DNA from: Bacillota bacterium
Lineage (GTDB): Bacteria > Bacillota > Clostridia > Clostridiales > Clostridiaceae
Length of the DNA stretch: 6,402 bases
Direction of reading: 5' to 3'
Assembly (NCBI GenBank): GCA_023435985.1
Contig: JAEZKY010000081.1
Coordinates: 1-6,402 of the forward strand
Positions 5,937 through 6,402 of the stretch are shown in pieces; positions within the stretch are counted from its first letter, which is position 1, and each line of letters begins with the position of its first letter. The notes beneath the pieces are model-generated. The model did not search any database, was not told the DNA's origin, and was given only the letters and a program-made list of their open reading frames with translations. Made by a program: the position numbers and the translations under genes.

Positions 5937-6147
5937 ATGAAAATGAATGAATATGATGAAATAACGGTTATGCTTGTAGATGATATTATTAAAAACATTA
6001 GTAAGTTAAAATCTATAAGTAAGTATGAGTCAATGAAATTATTTTACACATCGCCAATATGTAAAATCCTTTATCAAAAAAATACAGGATTGTATACTTA
6101 AAGTGCTGCAATTATAGCGTATAGATGTATTAATTAAGGAAAAATAA
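5937..6147 (+). pseudogene. DUF3791-like small protein, interrupted by stop and frameshift
   Basis: ATG 5937 directly follows the DUF3990-like stop, with GGAGG at 5920-5924 (12-nt spacing), suggesting former translational coupling. The frame reads MKMNEYDEITVMLVDDII and ISKYESMKLFYTSPICKILY, then QKNTGLYT, before TAA 6099-6101 after 54 codons. Without that stop it continues SAAIIAY, and after a one-base shift near 6123 DVLIKEK to TAA 6145-6147. The restored length of about 70 residues and the pattern of a conserved ES.k.fY.S..ck.LY core followed by a short acidic helix fit DUF3791. The stop may come from CAA by a single change. Function is unknown; in intact loci such proteins pair with DUF3990. 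A truncated 54-residue product might still be made. Confidence 0.55.
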
Positions 6148-6294
6148 GGACAAGATATAAAATTAGATATTATAATGAAGATTGAAAAAGTTGTGAGAAT
6201 AGTATGTGAAAGAACAGGAAAAACATTTGAAGAAGTCACTAAGGAATTCTATGAATCTAGGACATACAAGGCATTTAAAAGCCATTCGAGATAA
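6148..6294 (+). pseudogene. Second DUF3791-like protein, 3'-truncated
   Basis: In the same frame that ends the preceding relic, an opening from 6148 contains ATG 6175 and encodes MKIEKVVRIVCERTGKTFEE, then VTKEFYESRTYKAFKSHSR, to TAA 6292-6294 (39 residues from the ATG). The ERTGKTFEEV.KEFYES.TYKA pattern is the N-terminal half of a DUF3791-type protein. The expected C-terminal half, about 30 residues, is absent. The last codons fall inside the hairpin that starts at 6278, so the gene has been cut off there and its final residues come from foreign sequence. There is no good RBS before ATG 6175. Two DUF3791-like copies flanking or following DUF3990 is an arrangement I recall from intact loci. 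Confidence 0.5.
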
Positions 6295-6320
6295 CGCAGG
6301 TCATCTTGAATGGCTTTCTT
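6277..6320. terminator. Strong hairpin, probable (bidirectional) intrinsic terminator
   Basis: Arms 6278-6295 and 6300-6317 form an 18-bp stem closed by the tetraloop GCAG, with only one G-T wobble and one A-C mismatch. It contains the GC-rich foot GCC/GGC. AAAA precedes and TTTCTT follows on the plus strand; read on the minus strand a TTTT tail follows. It would stop transcription from either side. It also marks the point where the second DUF3791-like gene is cut off. Confidence 0.6.
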
Positions 6321-6323
6321 GAA

Positions 6324-6364
6324 AATAATGAATGCCGTAGATATCTACCGAGGCACTTATTATT
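6324..6364. repeat. Nested palindrome: outer 13-bp stem around a perfect 12-bp palindrome
   Basis: Outer arms 6324-6336 and 6352-6364 pair with one G-T wobble and one A-C mismatch and end in TGCC/GGCA. Between them lies the perfect palindrome GTAGATATCTAC (6337-6348), followed by CGA. There is no U-tract. It could be an operator, a structured leader of a gene beginning beyond the right edge, or the end of a repeat element. Confidence 0.5.
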
Positions 6365-6383
6365 TAACTGTCTTTAATTTTAT

Positions 6384-6390
6384 AAGAGGA
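6384..6390 (+). promoter_or_regulatory. Possible ribosome binding site at the right edge
   Basis: AAGAGGA is followed by an AT-only stretch to the window end, with no ATG, GTG or TTG visible. It hints that a plus-strand gene starts just outside, but this cannot be confirmed here. Confidence 0.2.
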
Positions 6391-6402
6391 TTTTAATATT
6401 TA

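Noticed and set aside
6039..6239. Minus-strand open frame across the DUF3791-like relics
   Set aside because: The plus strand gives family-like sequence here; the minus-strand product is low-complexity and lacks an RBS.
6278..6364. Cyclic-di-GMP (GEMM) riboswitch suggested by ACGCAGG and ATCTACCGAGG fragments
   Set aside because: The conserved core of the aptamer is missing, and the sequence is fully explained by two simple hairpins.

Overview
The window is strongly AT-rich, with A/T-ending codons, classic AGGAGG/AGGGGG ribosome binding sites and protein families typical of Clostridium sensu stricto. The genes resemble those of solventogenic species such as C. beijerinckii. That assignment is inferred from composition and family resemblance, not from a search.

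Layout. (1) Bases 2-418: C-terminal part of larB, the first enzyme of nickel-pincer cofactor synthesis, with its catalytic cysteine. (2) Bases 419-634: a spacer with an inverted repeat and a nine-codon upstream reading frame behind a perfect Shine-Dalgarno. (3) Bases 635-3595: a XylF-type sugar-binding lipoprotein followed 93 bp later, same strand, by a methyl-accepting chemotaxis protein (MCP). (4) Bases 3596-4210: no intact gene; short decayed coding scraps, then a 22-bp imperfect hairpin. (5) Bases 4211-5272, minus strand: an MglB-type galactose/glucose-binding protein, convergent with the MCP, with its own promoter and RBS. (6) Bases 5284-6402: debris of an accessory or mobile region. It holds a tyrosine-recombinase (integrase) pseudogene, the tail of a DUF3990-like gene, two broken DUF3791-like genes, then two adjacent inverted-repeat structures at the right edge.

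How the parts may work together. The XylF-like lipoprotein has no ABC permease or ATPase beside it. Its only partner is an MCP whose extracytoplasmic part is a short helical domain rather than a small-molecule-binding Cache domain. This suggests that the binding protein captures a pentose-like sugar and docks on the receptor to drive chemotaxis. The C. beijerinckii XylFII-LytS complex, where a XylF paralogue signals through a histidine kinase, is the obvious analogue. The XylF pocket is conserved except at the position of E. coli Arg16, which is Ile here, so the ligand may not be xylose. The convergent MglB-like protein also lacks local transport genes and may serve the same or another receptor. 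The most interesting content is this receptor/binding-protein island; the right third is mainly a record of past integration and decay.
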